A DNA stretch of 64,000 nucleotides, taken from positions 1,302,001 through 1,366,000 of the forward strand of contig JBCAQO010000007.1 of the NCBI GenBank assembly GCA_039111635.1, written 5' to 3'. The notes under the pieces are model-generated. The model ran no database searches, was not told the DNA's origin, and worked only from the letters and a program-made list of their open reading frames with translations. Below, in pieces: positions 12,201 through 22,355 of the stretch (its first letter is position 1; the number at the start of each line of letters is the position of its first letter). Position numbers and translations under genes: made by a program. The DNA is from Heterobasidion occidentale. Lineage: Eukaryota > Basidiomycota > Agaricomycetes > Russulales > Bondarzewiaceae.

Positions 12201-13159
12201 CTCGCCGAACTTGATCTTGTTGAGCTTGTACAACTTATTGATCTGCCAGCGGACGAAAGAGTCGTAGTACGGGTTCGCGTCGTGGTCATGAAGCTACGGC
12301 GCCAATCGATACGGCTGCCCAACGAACGATTGTCTGCCTGAGAGATGGTGCATTCTCAATTTTATTTTCGCAGCAGCATAAAAATCACAGGATGTGCTCA
12401 CAATCGCGATCGGAGGGAAGTACTCCAACCAATGGTAGGGGTCTGCAAATTTCTTGACTTCAGTCAAGGGGACGCCGATAGACTCGAGGATTTGGAATTG
12501 GTATTTGAGCCCGGTCGCCTTGGCCAAGATTTTGCCCTTCTTCGCCTTGTCTGCAGCCTTGGGTTGTCCTGCAGCGCTCTCAGATGCGGCAGCGGCCTCA
12601 GCTGCAGCCTCAGCCGCTGCCTCCACTGCCTCAAAATTCTCAAAGTTCTCTCCAAACATTTCTATTTCCCGAATAATTTTGTCTGAGGATGCCTACGCCG
12701 ACTTATTGTCAGTCAACCCAACGACGTCTGAGATTGAATGCACTGTCCGACGCACCTTGATGGGCATTCCGGTGACGTGGAAACCATGGGGGAAGAGGAC
12801 CCGCTTGCCCAGCATACGATGGTACCCCGCAGCAAACTCAATCTTGGATATCGTAAAGGCGTGTCCGAGGTGCAGAGAGCCGTTCATGTAAGGGAAGGGA
12901 AAGTTGCCGAACCATTTAGGGAATTTCTGTTGGACTTCTGCGGGGGAGAGTCCAGCGGTCTCCTCGACTGATGGCGCTTCCACCTCGAAGATCTTTTCCT
13001 CCTCCCATCGTGCCTGATATTTCTCCTCTAGATTCTTGAGATAGTCTCGCTTGACGGTCTGTCAACGGCTGCAATTAACAAACGTGTCGAACATTGGGAA
13101 AAAACGAATAGCACCTGGCCAAGCTCGAGTGTAGCCGCCGGGACAGAGGCGGAGGCCAT
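9213..13159 (-). CDS. Cytosolic leucyl-tRNA synthetase (three apparent single-base frame breaks)
   Basis: Class I synthetase charging tRNA-Leu. It starts [15 protein letters not shown] and continues with the HIGH-type motif [15 protein letters not shown] (about 12,850-12,900) and the archaeal/eukaryotic signature [15 protein letters not shown]. An internal editing (CP1) region includes [10 protein letters not shown], and YLDYGESEW follows. The KMSKS motif is exact ([16 protein letters not shown], about 10,480-10,545). The C-terminal domain ends KKGSTKK. About 10-15 exons are inferred, including a 55-nt intron before ALAKMNTYF. The frame is lost near 12,161 (extra base), 12,281 (missing base) and 11,525 (extra base, creating an in-frame stop). 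The flanking peptides on both sides are clearly LeuRS, and the gene should be essential, so these are probably sequence errors. The yeast counterpart is CDC60. Confidence 0.94.
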
Positions 13160-14669
13160 GTTGGGATGTGTATATACGAAACGCGGATGTACAGCTAGTT
13201 TACAGGGTCTCGAAGATCGAGGAAAGCGGAGCACACTGCGCCAAATGGTGACAATTGTGGCAGGAGAGGGATATGATGAGTTGTGGGCAGGCGCTCTGCC
13301 TTGCTCTGTCCGAGTCCAATCAATCCGATTGACTGCAGACGCGCCGGAGTCACGTCCAAATTTTCAGCCATCGATCGCAAACATGTGCAAAGAACCCCTT
13401 CCTTTCTCGGCCTCACTGCAACATCTAGTATTCACCTCACCTCGTCCACTATCACCGCCACTGACGACGAGCGCACCTTGGCAAGATTTCTGCGACAATT
13501 CAGCCCGGGAGTCCTCCTTGAGTGTCATCTGCTACGTGTCGGATGCTTCGAATCATCGACAAAACAGCGCTTCCTCGATACGTGCGTCTTGAGACAGATG
13601 AGTGTACGTCCGATGCAAGTAGCGTCGCATGACATCTGGATATCTCTACAAAAAGGCTCCAAGAGCCCCACTCGGCTGCCAAAGTCCGGAATTACCGTCA
13701 GTTTACTTTTGGGTTCATCATGATTTCCATCTGTGCTCTAGGCTGCGCCCGCTATGTATGCGGCTGCTGAACTGTATGGCAGCTAAACAATAGTGTCTCT
13801 GGTCATCGTCGGACCGGTACTCAAAGCAGGTAAGAGTCGTGCACGAATAACAAGCGCTTATAGTGATTTCGACACAGATATGACACTGTGTCTTGAAGCG
13901 GTCACCCGCTGTTGGACATCGGCGTAGATGTGAAACTGGATGTGATCACCTTGTCAGGGCCTGGCCAAGCCTTGAATTAACTACAATCGGATGGGATATA
14001 CACCAGAAGCTGTTGCTCGTGAATATGCTTACAACGGCACCTGGAATCCGACATGAGTGAGTTGTCTGTCTGAAGGTACTTCACTACTTTGGGACATTTT
14101 AACAACATAACATAGCTATCTTTCCGCTTCCGCACCACCGTAGCAATGCCAGGCACCCGCAGCGTCCTGGCACAACTGGAAGCAGAATTCGATTGAACAA
14201 AGTCATGCCGGAACCTTCTTACCATATCCGGTGGGCCTGTATCTGTCTTATTGTTAACGACTCAGGCTCGACATCGTGGCGGGGGCAGACTGAATCAGGT
14301 CGGCGCCTCCGAACATGTTTAGCTCCGTTAAACCGCGGGCCGTGTGCGTGCAAAACAATAAGAACTTGAGCCGACCCGTCTTGGTCACTCCATCCGCGCC
14401 ATTGCGATGTGTAATATAGGCACGCTCGACATCTGTCCTCACCAGTTCAATTGTCTTTCGCTGTGAATGCTTATCTTGTGTCGAGAATACATCCGAAGGG
14501 TGTCTAAGATCTCCTGTCAGTGCGAGATATAAAGGACCGCCTGCACGAATGCATCTTCTCCCCATCGACCATCATCTTGACGTCCGATCCAGCGCTACCT
14601 CGTCCTCATCCTCATCCTCACCCGCACCCTCACCCTCACCTCTCTTCCGCATCCGAAAATCCTACTGCA
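13160..14669. other. 1.5-kb intergenic region upstream of pheromone gene
   Basis: No ORF with recognisable similarity or plausible splice structure was found. The distal end carries a TATAAAG box (14,528-14,534) and a hexamer-like CCTCAC repeat (about 14,598-14,640), which belong to the promoter and 5' UTR of the pheromone precursor gene. Confidence 0.4.
14528..14534 (+). promoter_or_regulatory. TATA box of pheromone precursor gene
   Basis: TATAAAG, 136-142 bp upstream of the pheromone ATG. The position is reasonable if the 5' UTR is about 100 nt. Confidence 0.5.
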
Positions 14670-14789
14670 ATGGATTCTTTCATCACCGCATTCTTCACCA
14701 ACACCCCAGTCGAGGTCGAGCCTGCCAGCACGACCCCCATCGATTCTGATAACGGGAATAGCGGCGGTTCCTACTGCATCGTTGCTTGA
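14670..14789 (+). CDS. Mating-pheromone-like precursor with CaaX box (39 aa)
   Basis: Small lipopeptide precursor of the kind that activates STE3-type receptors in basidiomycetes. The peptide opens MDSFITAFF, is rich in Thr, Pro, Asp and Ser, and ends GGSYCIVA. CIVA is a farnesylation/carboxymethylation CaaX motif, and the family usually keeps an MD-S/T-F start and about 35-60 residues. The likely mature peptide begins around the DSDN/GNS residues, but the processing site is inferred. Upstream is a TATA box. Downstream is a probable 3' UTR intron (14,859-14,923, GTAAGT...CTAAC...TTAG). No receptor gene was found in this window, so it is isolated from any B mating-type core seen here. It could be a mating-type gene or an off-locus pheromone-like gene. 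Confidence 0.8.
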   Translation: MDSFITAFFTNTPVEVEPASTTPIDSDNGNSGGSYCIVA

Positions 14790-14858
14790 ACGATCGCGCA
14801 CCACCCGACGTTGACACCCACCCACACTCTACACTGGCTAGTTAATCTTATTAAACTC

Positions 14859-14923
14859 GTAAGTCCTCTCTCTAGCATGCTACCAACGCCATCCTAACTC
14901 ACTTCACTTTTGTGTTTCCTTAG
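14859..14923 (+). other. Probable 3' UTR intron of pheromone gene
   Basis: A 65-nt interval starting GTAAGTCC, with a CTAAC branch-like element and TTCCTTAG end, 70 nt after the pheromone stop codon. It has perfect fungal intron signals in non-coding sequence, which supports a real spliced transcript. Confidence 0.6.
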
Positions 14924-15447
14924 AACCAATATTCTTTGCTTTACGACCGCTGCCGCGTTGTTTCGAGAGGAGGGGCTCCCGTTTTTTTTGGCGATTTGGT
15001 GCTAGAGATGCTCGCCGACTCACTTTTTTTCGCGGCGGGCATGAATCTCATCATGCTTTTTGTATTCGACTTTCGATCTTCTCTTGTTGTATTAGTGTCA
15101 CCAGGTTGGGATTTCTCTTGGGCAACGATAAAATGGCAGCATTTATGAACAGTTGTAACATCAGACATTGTGTGTTGTTCAAGCCACAAGCAAAGGTATG
15201 CACAGGGTAGAGGACGTGCAAGGCTGTCCGCGGTCATATCTGCAGCATAGGCCTTCAAGTGAAGGTCGAATAATATGTCAAGATGTCTTGTTGCATGAGT
15301 GAAGGAACGCGCTCCCGTGACGTACTATCGCCGATCATTCAACGCGTCGGCAACGCGGGTTCGACGTGCCAGCTTTCGACCACTTCCTCAAGGACCCTCC
15401 GTCGACCAACTGGAGGTCAATCGGCGCATTCGCCGTCTTCGAGTACC
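14924..15447. other. Intergenic region between pheromone gene and CxxC protein gene
   Basis: About 520 bp covering the 3' end of the pheromone transcript and the promoter of the next gene. No further coding signal was recognised. The reading frame of the following gene is open back to 15,283 but has no conserved features there. Confidence 0.35.
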
Positions 15448-16761
15448 ATGCCCGGACCCAGCAATTCGCGTAAGAGGAGAAAATCTGAGGGCAGGAAGGA
15501 GAAGGAGAGACGCGGGAAGGCGCGCGCGTCACTGGATACTACCCTCATTGCCGCCACCGCCGCCGATGGAGATATGAACGACGATTCGACGGCGGTAGAC
15601 AATGGGTCCGAAGGATCGAGTAGCCGGCTCGATGACAGCATCATCGAGGAGACCGCGTCGATTGACGGGTCTGTTCCTTCCGAGGCCAGCGAGATTGCTT
15701 CTACGCCACTGCCGACAACAACACCCGAATCCACCTCCGGCATCCAAAGCGCAGAATCTCACCATGACGCAACCATGACGCTCGCCGACGACAGCTACAC
15801 ACGACACCCACCCCGACACGGCTCGCTTTCGCCACCCATAACGACTCTCCACACTCCGCGCCTCGAAGCCGTCACTTCGCCCCCATCCACCATCCTCCAC
15901 AAGCATGCCGACGCGCACGACCCTACGCTCGCTCTGCTACAACACCCAATGATTCACGATCCCGGCAACGGCCCCCGCGTACGCGACGTGCGCGCGTTCC
16001 TTGCGTCGTCCTTCGCGCACCCCCCACACACCGCGGACCCTCTGTGCGCCGAATTCGCGCAGCCCGAGGTCTTCCAGATGCTCTGCACTGTCCTTCCAGA
16101 GGAAACAGCCCTCGTACGTCCTCCGTCCTTGCGTCTTCCGACGTGTAGGTTCGATTCACTGATGTGGGTCGGACAGTTCCTGTGGTACAACAAGAGCCGA
16201 AAGACAGGGCGCATCTGTCCAGCGTGCAGGCGTCTGTATTGTCTTGGGGATGCGCTCCCAGACCCCATGCACGACCCATACGAGCAAGCAGCGAAGAAGG
16301 AGCCCTCTCTGCGTCTACTCGCCGAACAACAACTCAGCGGCCTCTGTACGTCCCTCCACCCACTCTTTTCCTGACCCCGGCCCTTCCTCCCAATTGTCCT
16401 CGTTGCGTATCGCCCCTCACTCTCTGCAGGCTCTCCCCTCTGCTTCATCCTCGCGTCCTTCAACTACCCCGGGGCGATCCGCTCCACCTGGGGTCGCGTA
16501 GCCCAGGAGCTGGACGACGCGACGTGGGCGCTCCTGGACGGCCCCGGCGGCGGACAGCCCGACCTCGGGCTCAGCATGCTCCTCAAGATGACGCGCCTGC
16601 ACGACTTGGGTCTCGCGCAGCTGTGCGTGCCGGACTTGGGGATTGACGAGGAAATCTACGATCGGTCGTCTCAAGAGGACGAGGAGATTGCTGCTCATGG
16701 ACCGGTTGCTGCTCATGGACCCATATCCGACGCCCCGATTCCGATAGCTGTATCGTTATAG
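15448..16761 (+). CDS. Hypothetical protein with basic nuclear-type N-terminus and CxxC motif
   Basis: I do not recognise the family. Three exons are inferred. The first is long, opens MPGPSNSRKRRKSEGRK and is Ser/Thr/Asp-rich. The second (after an intron ending ...GGACAG near 16,177) encodes FLWYNKSRKTGRICPACRRLYCLGD, a possible zinc-binding CPAC-x4-C site. The third (after ...CTGCAG near 16,430) encodes LCFILASFNYPGAIRSTWGR, a Trp-containing segment, and ends with a short internal repeat, GPVAAHGPI. The ordered second and third exons versus the disordered first suggest a small C-terminal domain in a nuclear protein. The ATG at 15,448 is preferred over 15,283 because the intervening residues look like translated leader. 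Function is unknown. Confidence 0.65.
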
Positions 16762-16878
16762 CGTATTTATAGAGCACTTCCGTGATACTTGATGCTCTTG
16801 AGGTCTGTGCATATGCTCGTTTAGTACGTTCTTGCGGTCGCGAGTGGGTCATGTCGATTGTTGGTCGGCTAACAACAT

Positions 16879-16973
16879 GCCCGCCTAGCTCAATCGGCCA
16901 GAGCGTCAGACTTTTACGGACTGTATGAGTTCCATCAATCTGAAGGCTGCGAGTTCGACCCTCGCGGTGGGCT
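16879..16973 (+). tRNA. tRNA-Lys (anticodon TTT) with 21-nt intron
   Basis: The acceptor stem GCCCGCC pairs with GGTGGGC. The D arm is TAGCTCAATCGGCCAGAGC. The anticodon stem TCAGA/TCTGA surrounds CTTTTA..A. The T arm GCGAGTTCGACCCTCGC carries box B. The intron (16,917-16,937) sits at the canonical position after base 37. The anticodon TTT reads Lys AAA/AAG. Confidence 0.95.
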
Positions 16974-16979
16974 TGCATA

Positions 16980-17996
16980 CCAGTAGCATTGCTTTTGTTT
17001 TGTGAGCATATTTACACAGCCGAAAGGTGGGTCTTGCAACTATTGACGCGAACAGAACGTGAGGTATTCATGGACTCGACGAGGATATCGTTCATACGGA
17101 GAGATAAGCTATTCGCGACGGAGGGCTTTTCTTAAAGGGAGTCAGCCGGGGTCCTCCATTCGCACACGTGCCGCGGCGACGCCCACCTAGCAACACGTGC
17201 GACACGACTGCGACGCGCCCGACACCAAGCCGTCCTCGTCCGCCCTCTACCCTCGTCCTAAATTTCGCATCTCGAGCACGCTCGCAGCCGGCCGACAGCT
17301 CTCTTCCAGCCGCGCACTGCTCCCCTATTCTACTATGTACACAGCTTCCATATGTGCATATAGCATGCCATGTAGCCTATGCGCCCGTTCCTCGGGCGGG
17401 GGGCGGGCGCACGTCTGCGCACATGCACAATAGCCTGGATCCGCCCGCGCCTGGACAAGCCTGTCTGTTCTGGACCGCTGGGCGCGACGCCGCTGACGCG
17501 AGGAGCACAGGCTCTATTCATACAGAGAATTGACTCGCCGGCGAGCGAGCACGCGCAGTGCACGCCCCTGCTGATTCGGGCCCGAGGCTAACTGACGTGT
17601 TGACGTTTGCAGCCGCTTCTGTTCGGGCGCGTTCGATCGGTCGGCGGTCGGCGGTCGGACGTCTAGACTCTCTATACATACAGTATGCACGAGGAAGATC
17701 TAGAAGAGACATGGCACTACACGCGAGCTCACGGGCTGCTGGGCGAGACTGGACGAGCGACAGAATAGACAGGACGGAGACGACGAGTACAGACAGAGTA
17801 CAGACAGGAACCAAACGAGAAGAATATAAACGGAGGACTTGACCTACGAAGAGCGGGACGAGGGACGCAGAAGCCATAAATACAACCCCCACCCCCACCC
17901 GACGGCGTATCGCCATCACCACCACCACCACCACCACCGCAGCCGCCATCTATCACCGATACCCCTAGCAACCGCGCCTCCCCGATGGGACCGCGC
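16980..17996. other. GC-rich intergenic region with a (CAC)n run
   Basis: About 1 kb between tRNA-Lys and the low-complexity minus-strand gene. No ORF is convincing. It includes a CACCAC trinucleotide run (about 17,913-17,938) and several GC-rich palindromic stretches. Confidence 0.4.
17913..17938. repeat. CAC trinucleotide microsatellite
   Basis: A short uninterrupted CAC run just downstream of the His-rich gene. Next to a gene full of CAC/CAT-type codons, it may mark a locally slippage-prone stretch. Confidence 0.7.
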
Positions 17997-19526
17997 TCAC
18001 ATCCACGTCCCGTGCACCATCGCGTCCCACGCGCTCTTGCTCTGCAGCGTCGCGACGAAGTGCGCGCGCGCGGCGGCGCTCCCGCCGTTGGGCGTGCTCG
18101 CCCCCGAGCCCGAGGCGGAGCCTGAGGAGGGGGGCGGCAGCGGCGGAGTCGCGGTCATGCTTTGGCACAGGGGCGACGGCGCGTCGGGCGGCGGGGCGGG
18201 GAGCGCGGGGACGGGCGCGGGGGCGTGCACGGTGGGCGCGTGTGCGTGGGCGTGCGTTTGCGCGTGGGCATGGGCGGGGGCGTGCGGGTGCGCGTGGGGA
18301 TGCACATGCGTGTGCGGGCGGTGCCCGTGCCCGTGCCCGTGCGGCGTCGAGGGCAGCGTGTACGCGGCGCCTGCGGGGCCCGGCGCGTGCGGGTGCAGGT
18401 GCGCGTGGAGTGCGGGCGGGGTCGGGGGCCCCGGGGAGGGCGAGGGCGAGGGCGACCCCGGCGGGGTGGGGTGCGTCGACTCGGAGGGCGTGCGCTGCGG
18501 CGCGGGCGCGTGTGTGGGTGCGGGTGCAGGTGCAGGTGACATGCTCATGAGCGAGGGCCTCGGGGGCGACCCGCGCAGGCGCGCGTGCGCGGGGCGTCAG
18601 GGGATAGGGGCTTACCGAGAGGCTGAGCCGGGAGGGCGTGTGCGGGTGCGTGGGGAGGTGTGTGTGGAGGGGCGAGGGGTGTGGAGGGGGCGGAGGGGGC
18701 AAGGGCGTGTCGATGCCGCCGTGGGCGGACGCGGGTGCGAGCGCGGGGTGGGCGTGGGCGTGGGCGGATGCGTGGGAGAACGACGAGGGCGAGGAGGTGC
18801 CTGAGCTGGAGTGCGGCAATGGGGGGCGTTTCTGTGCGGAGATTAGGAGGTGTGCGTGCGGAAGGTCGAGAAGAGGGCGGCGGGGGCGGAGCCGGAGAGC
18901 CGGGGCTTGTGCGGGGGCTTGTGGGAGGGGAGGATGAGAGAGGGGAGGGGGCGTACGGGGGACAGGATGCTGCCGAGCACGAGACGGAGGCCCATGACGT
19001 GCGCCTCGCGGTGCTGGTCGCTGGCGGCGTGCTCGACGAGCTTGCTGTGTGTGTACGTGGGCGTGTGCCCGTGGGGGTTGTGGTCGGGCGGGTGTGCGGA
19101 CTGTTGTCGGGCGGTCGGGTCAGAAGTTCGGGCGATTGGCGAGGGGGAGAGCACAGACCATGTTCTTTGTTCAAATCTCAGGCACCGCGGTAATAGGGGC
19201 GTCGAGGGGCTCCTGCGGAGGCAAGGGCGAGCGATTCGAGAGGGGAGGGAAAACACGAAAGGCTGTTGGGAGCTGGAGAGGAGATGGGAGGGGCGTGGGG
19301 GCAGACTGGGCTATGTTGTACTTGAATGCGGGGGACGCGGGGAAACTGGGCAGGCCCGATGGGGCATCGCGCGCCTCGGGAGATCTCGTCCCGTCCTTAC
19401 CCCGCACTCGTGGCTGTGCTGCCCCATATCGAGCCGAATCGCCGATTCACTTGTTAACAGTCTTTCAGCGTTCGCACGCATCATCCCAGGCTGTCCTTGC
19501 TCGCTATCACAGCTATCACTCGCCAT
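17997..19526 (-). CDS. Hypothetical His/Pro/Ala-rich low-complexity protein
   Basis: The family was not recognised. The C-terminal exons (17,997-18,820) read as alternating His-Ala, His-Pro and Pro runs (for example HPHAHPHAPAHAHAQTHAHA) and then end in a more ordered tail, FVATLQSKSAWDAMVHGTWM, which looks conserved. A good donor (GTAAGC) and acceptor (GCCGCAG) join the two parts near 18,500-18,615. Upstream exons include HSKLVEHAASDQHREAHVMG and LRLVLGSIL (about 18,970-19,060), again ordered. The 5' end is uncertain; an ATG at 19,526 with a good donor (GGTAAGG) is possible, but the phase to the next exon does not resolve. GC content is extreme. The ordered tail and splice sites argue against a chance ORF. 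Confidence 0.4.
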
Positions 19527-20402
19527 CGCCGCGCCGTACTCCGCATGCCCCGTGCGTCCCTAAGGAATGAGAATCCCGTCGCGTGGGTCGCGTGTTATTC
19601 GGCTCGAGGGCTGTGGGACGCCCCGGAGGTACACCGACATGAAGATCTCATGGCTGATCGCACGTACGAGGCATATCGACGTCAGCCGTTGCTAAGCGCA
19701 CCAATCAACACACGAGCAGTCTGAACTCTCCTCTCCACGCGTCTGTACCCTGATCCTTTCTTTTCAAGACACCGATACATGGGAATCGGTCCTGTTGTCA
19801 CCGTGCCTTGTGCCCCCGATCCATCCTTCGTGTTAGCCCGAAAACAGCTCGAGACAGCTCACTGGCTTCCAGTCGTCTCGCGGGGCTTTCGGCAACGCGT
19901 GCGACGGTCAAGATGCGGCCAGCAGCTCCAATCTACAGCAATCTATTCTTTGAACGAGCTCAGCGTGCCCGGCGGACGTCGAGCGTGGAGATTTTCGAGC
20001 CGATCGCAGTCCCACATGCTAGCGTGTCGACGACATCGACATCAGTGTCTGTCATCGCTTCTGCCATCGCGTCTATCGTGATTCGCATCTGCGCGGGACC
20101 TGCTCGCGGATCTGGAGACAGGGCCGGATCTCAACATGGCGAGCACATTGAGTCGCGTTATATACGTACGTCCAGCACCCACCGATGGTCGATCGCCATA
20201 CGTACACTGGATAGGCGCAGAGACAGATTTTGGCGCGTAGCTTTGGTCTCGACAGGGCCGTGGTTGGCGTCGACTGGGAATGAAACGTGCACATGTTGGG
20301 TTGCTGGCCAGCAAATGCGTGTCGAGGTCGACTTTGGGCGGCGCGTTTTGCCCGACTAGCCTAACCGTGGATCATAGTGCGCAATAGCCAAAACAAACTC
20401 AT
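19527..20402. other. Intergenic region without recognised genes
   Basis: About 880 bp. ORFs on both strands lack family features and splice logic. Nothing supported. Confidence 0.35.
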
Positions 20403-20494
20403 GGGCGTTTGGCACAGTGGTAGCGCGCACGCTTTGCACTTACAATTACGTAGCTCGTTGCGTGAGGTCGAGAGTTCAATCCTCCCAACGTCCA
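20403..20494 (+). tRNA. tRNA-Ala (anticodon TGC) with 20-nt intron
   Basis: The acceptor stem GGGCGTT pairs with AACGTCC followed by discriminator A. The D arm is TGGCACAGTGGTAGCGC. The anticodon stem CACGC/GCGTG has loop TTTGCA..T. The T loop is GTTCAATCC. The intron (20,439-20,458) lies after base 37. The anticodon TGC reads alanine. Confidence 0.95.
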
Positions 20495-21155
20495 GTCTTT
20501 TTGCTCATCTCGGGCGAGCATTCTCAATACCCACCTCGGGGGCGGCTTGTATCGCAACCGCTAGGTCTGGAGCGTCTTTTCCGTATTTTTTGGGGAGGAG
20601 TTGTTGTCAAAGTCAAGGGCAATCAAATTTCCAATGTGATGGGCGCGGAAGCCAAAAGGGACCATACTGGGCTGCACTTTATCATGAGCTGATGTACTTA
20701 GCCGTCTGGAGTCTAACATAGATCAAAACTTCTTTGACCCTCTCGAACCGGTACTGTGCATATATGTGCGGCGGTCAAAAGCACAGAATTTCATCAAAGC
20801 AATCACGAACGCCACCCCTTAACGATCTCGAGGACAAGTCCCAAACACGTTGCTGCACCATGCAGGCACCAGTGTTAATCGCTCCACCATAAGCTCATCC
20901 ATGCTATCCATGACTTTCCGTGGTTAATGGAGTGCACAGCGATCACGCATGGATTCCATTTAGAGATCGGATCAGCCCAGACAGTGACCGCTACTGACCT
21001 AACACAGAAGATAGCCGTTCCGTGTTCAATCAGTCCAAAAATGACAATCTTCAAATAAAGACAGCCACACGAACATGACAGCAGAGCGGGCAATACTAGC
21101 AGAAGAAAAGACGCACAATACGCGGTGTACGGCTCATCGTGAGGTTACAACATAC
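20495..21155. other. Region where the rest of the GH35 gene would be expected
   Basis: About 660 bp downstream of the GH35 fragment on the minus strand. No continuation of the GH35 catalytic domain was found in any frame, and no other gene was recognised. Confidence 0.4.
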
Positions 21156-22355
21156 CCGTATATGTCGACGGCGCCCTGGTCAAAATGTGTCATCGAACTG
21201 TGACATGAATGCATGAAGCCCAGCCACTGACACGCACCGACCCATTCACGAAGCTTTTGTGTTCGCCAGGATCATTATCCGTGAGCGGAACCACGATCGA
21301 GGAGTTATGGTAGGCCTCCTCGAGCTCCGAGAAGTATGCACCGGTTACCGCGTTCTGAGCATACTCGTTGTCTAAGAATCGACTGAATCAAAAACGCGCT
21401 ACTGCGAAACACAAGCGCCGACCGATTTGGATCGCTGAAAGAACGATTGGTCGCCGTTACTTCGAATCGGGAAGCGGCGAATAGACATGCGCACCAATAA
21501 CAGGCCCGCCCTCCGTGATTTGATACCGTGCAGTCTGCTCGATGACACCTCGTATACAACCTTGCCACGACGCTCCAAAGTCTACCGCGTCCGTCCTCAA
21601 CGGGCCTGCGATCGCGCGCGTGACCCAATGCGCGATACCGCCCGCACTCGTCTCCGCGTTGATGTACAGCCCAGGGCGCAAGACGATCCAGATCCCGGCG
21701 GCCTTGGCGGCCTCGTACGCACAGCGGCTCCACGGCGCGGTATATCCGTCAAAGTCGATCACGCCTGGGGCCGCGGGTTGATCGCTCCCCAGTGCGGGTA
21801 CACGCTGATCGCGTTCAAGCCGGCGGCCTTGATCTTCTGCAGGATGTCGGGCCAGAGAGAGGGCACGGGCAGGCGGTATGTGTGGAATTCGCTAGAACTG
21901 CGACTTGCTACGAGGATCGGCCTGTCGTAAAGGGGGGGAAAAACATGGTCTTACTAGACGAGAACGCGCTGTCCTTGCAGGATCTGGCAGGCTGTAGTTG
22001 TCCCATTGGACCTGGTCTGTGCGCCCGTTGGAGGAAAACAACCCTCGAGTGGCTCGAGGGCTTCAGCCGTTGCCGAATAGCGCGCTCCGAGATCCAGCGC
22101 AGCATCAAGGCGCGCAGAGTGAGGAAACAGCAGAATAAAGGTCAAGAGAGATGAGGCGACGCCGAGCAACAAGCACGGCGGCCAAGGCCCCCGCCTCGCG
22201 GTCGCCGACGAGGCGCTGTACCGATTCATGGGATCTGCAGAGCGATCCGCAGGCATCTGAGGTGCAGGCTGGCGGCGGCGGAGCGCAAGCGGCGCGTCGA
22301 CCCCATCGTGGTCCACCTTTAAATCCACAGTCATGAAGAGAGCGACCCACGTCAT
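21156..22355 (-). pseudogene. GH35 beta-galactosidase, 5' fragment only
   Basis: The N-terminal half of a glycoside hydrolase family 35 TIM barrel. Readable motifs include [68 protein letters not shown] (with the acid/base Glu of the NEY motif) and GAYFSELEEAYHNSSIVVPL. It ends at GAVDIYG followed by a good donor (GTATGT), with no further GH35 exon downstream. A 12-nt microexon (21,423-21,434) supplies IQI. A hydrophobic segment near the N-terminus (LLLGVASSLLTFILLF) may be a signal sequence or anchor; the start is uncertain. Two offsetting single-base shifts occur around 22,010-22,060. Most of the catalytic barrel and all later domains are missing, so function is unlikely. Confidence 0.75.

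Noticed and set aside
13158..13723. Overlapping plus-strand ORFs behind the LeuRS start
   Set aside because: Low-information translations without homology or start context; likely promoter sequence.
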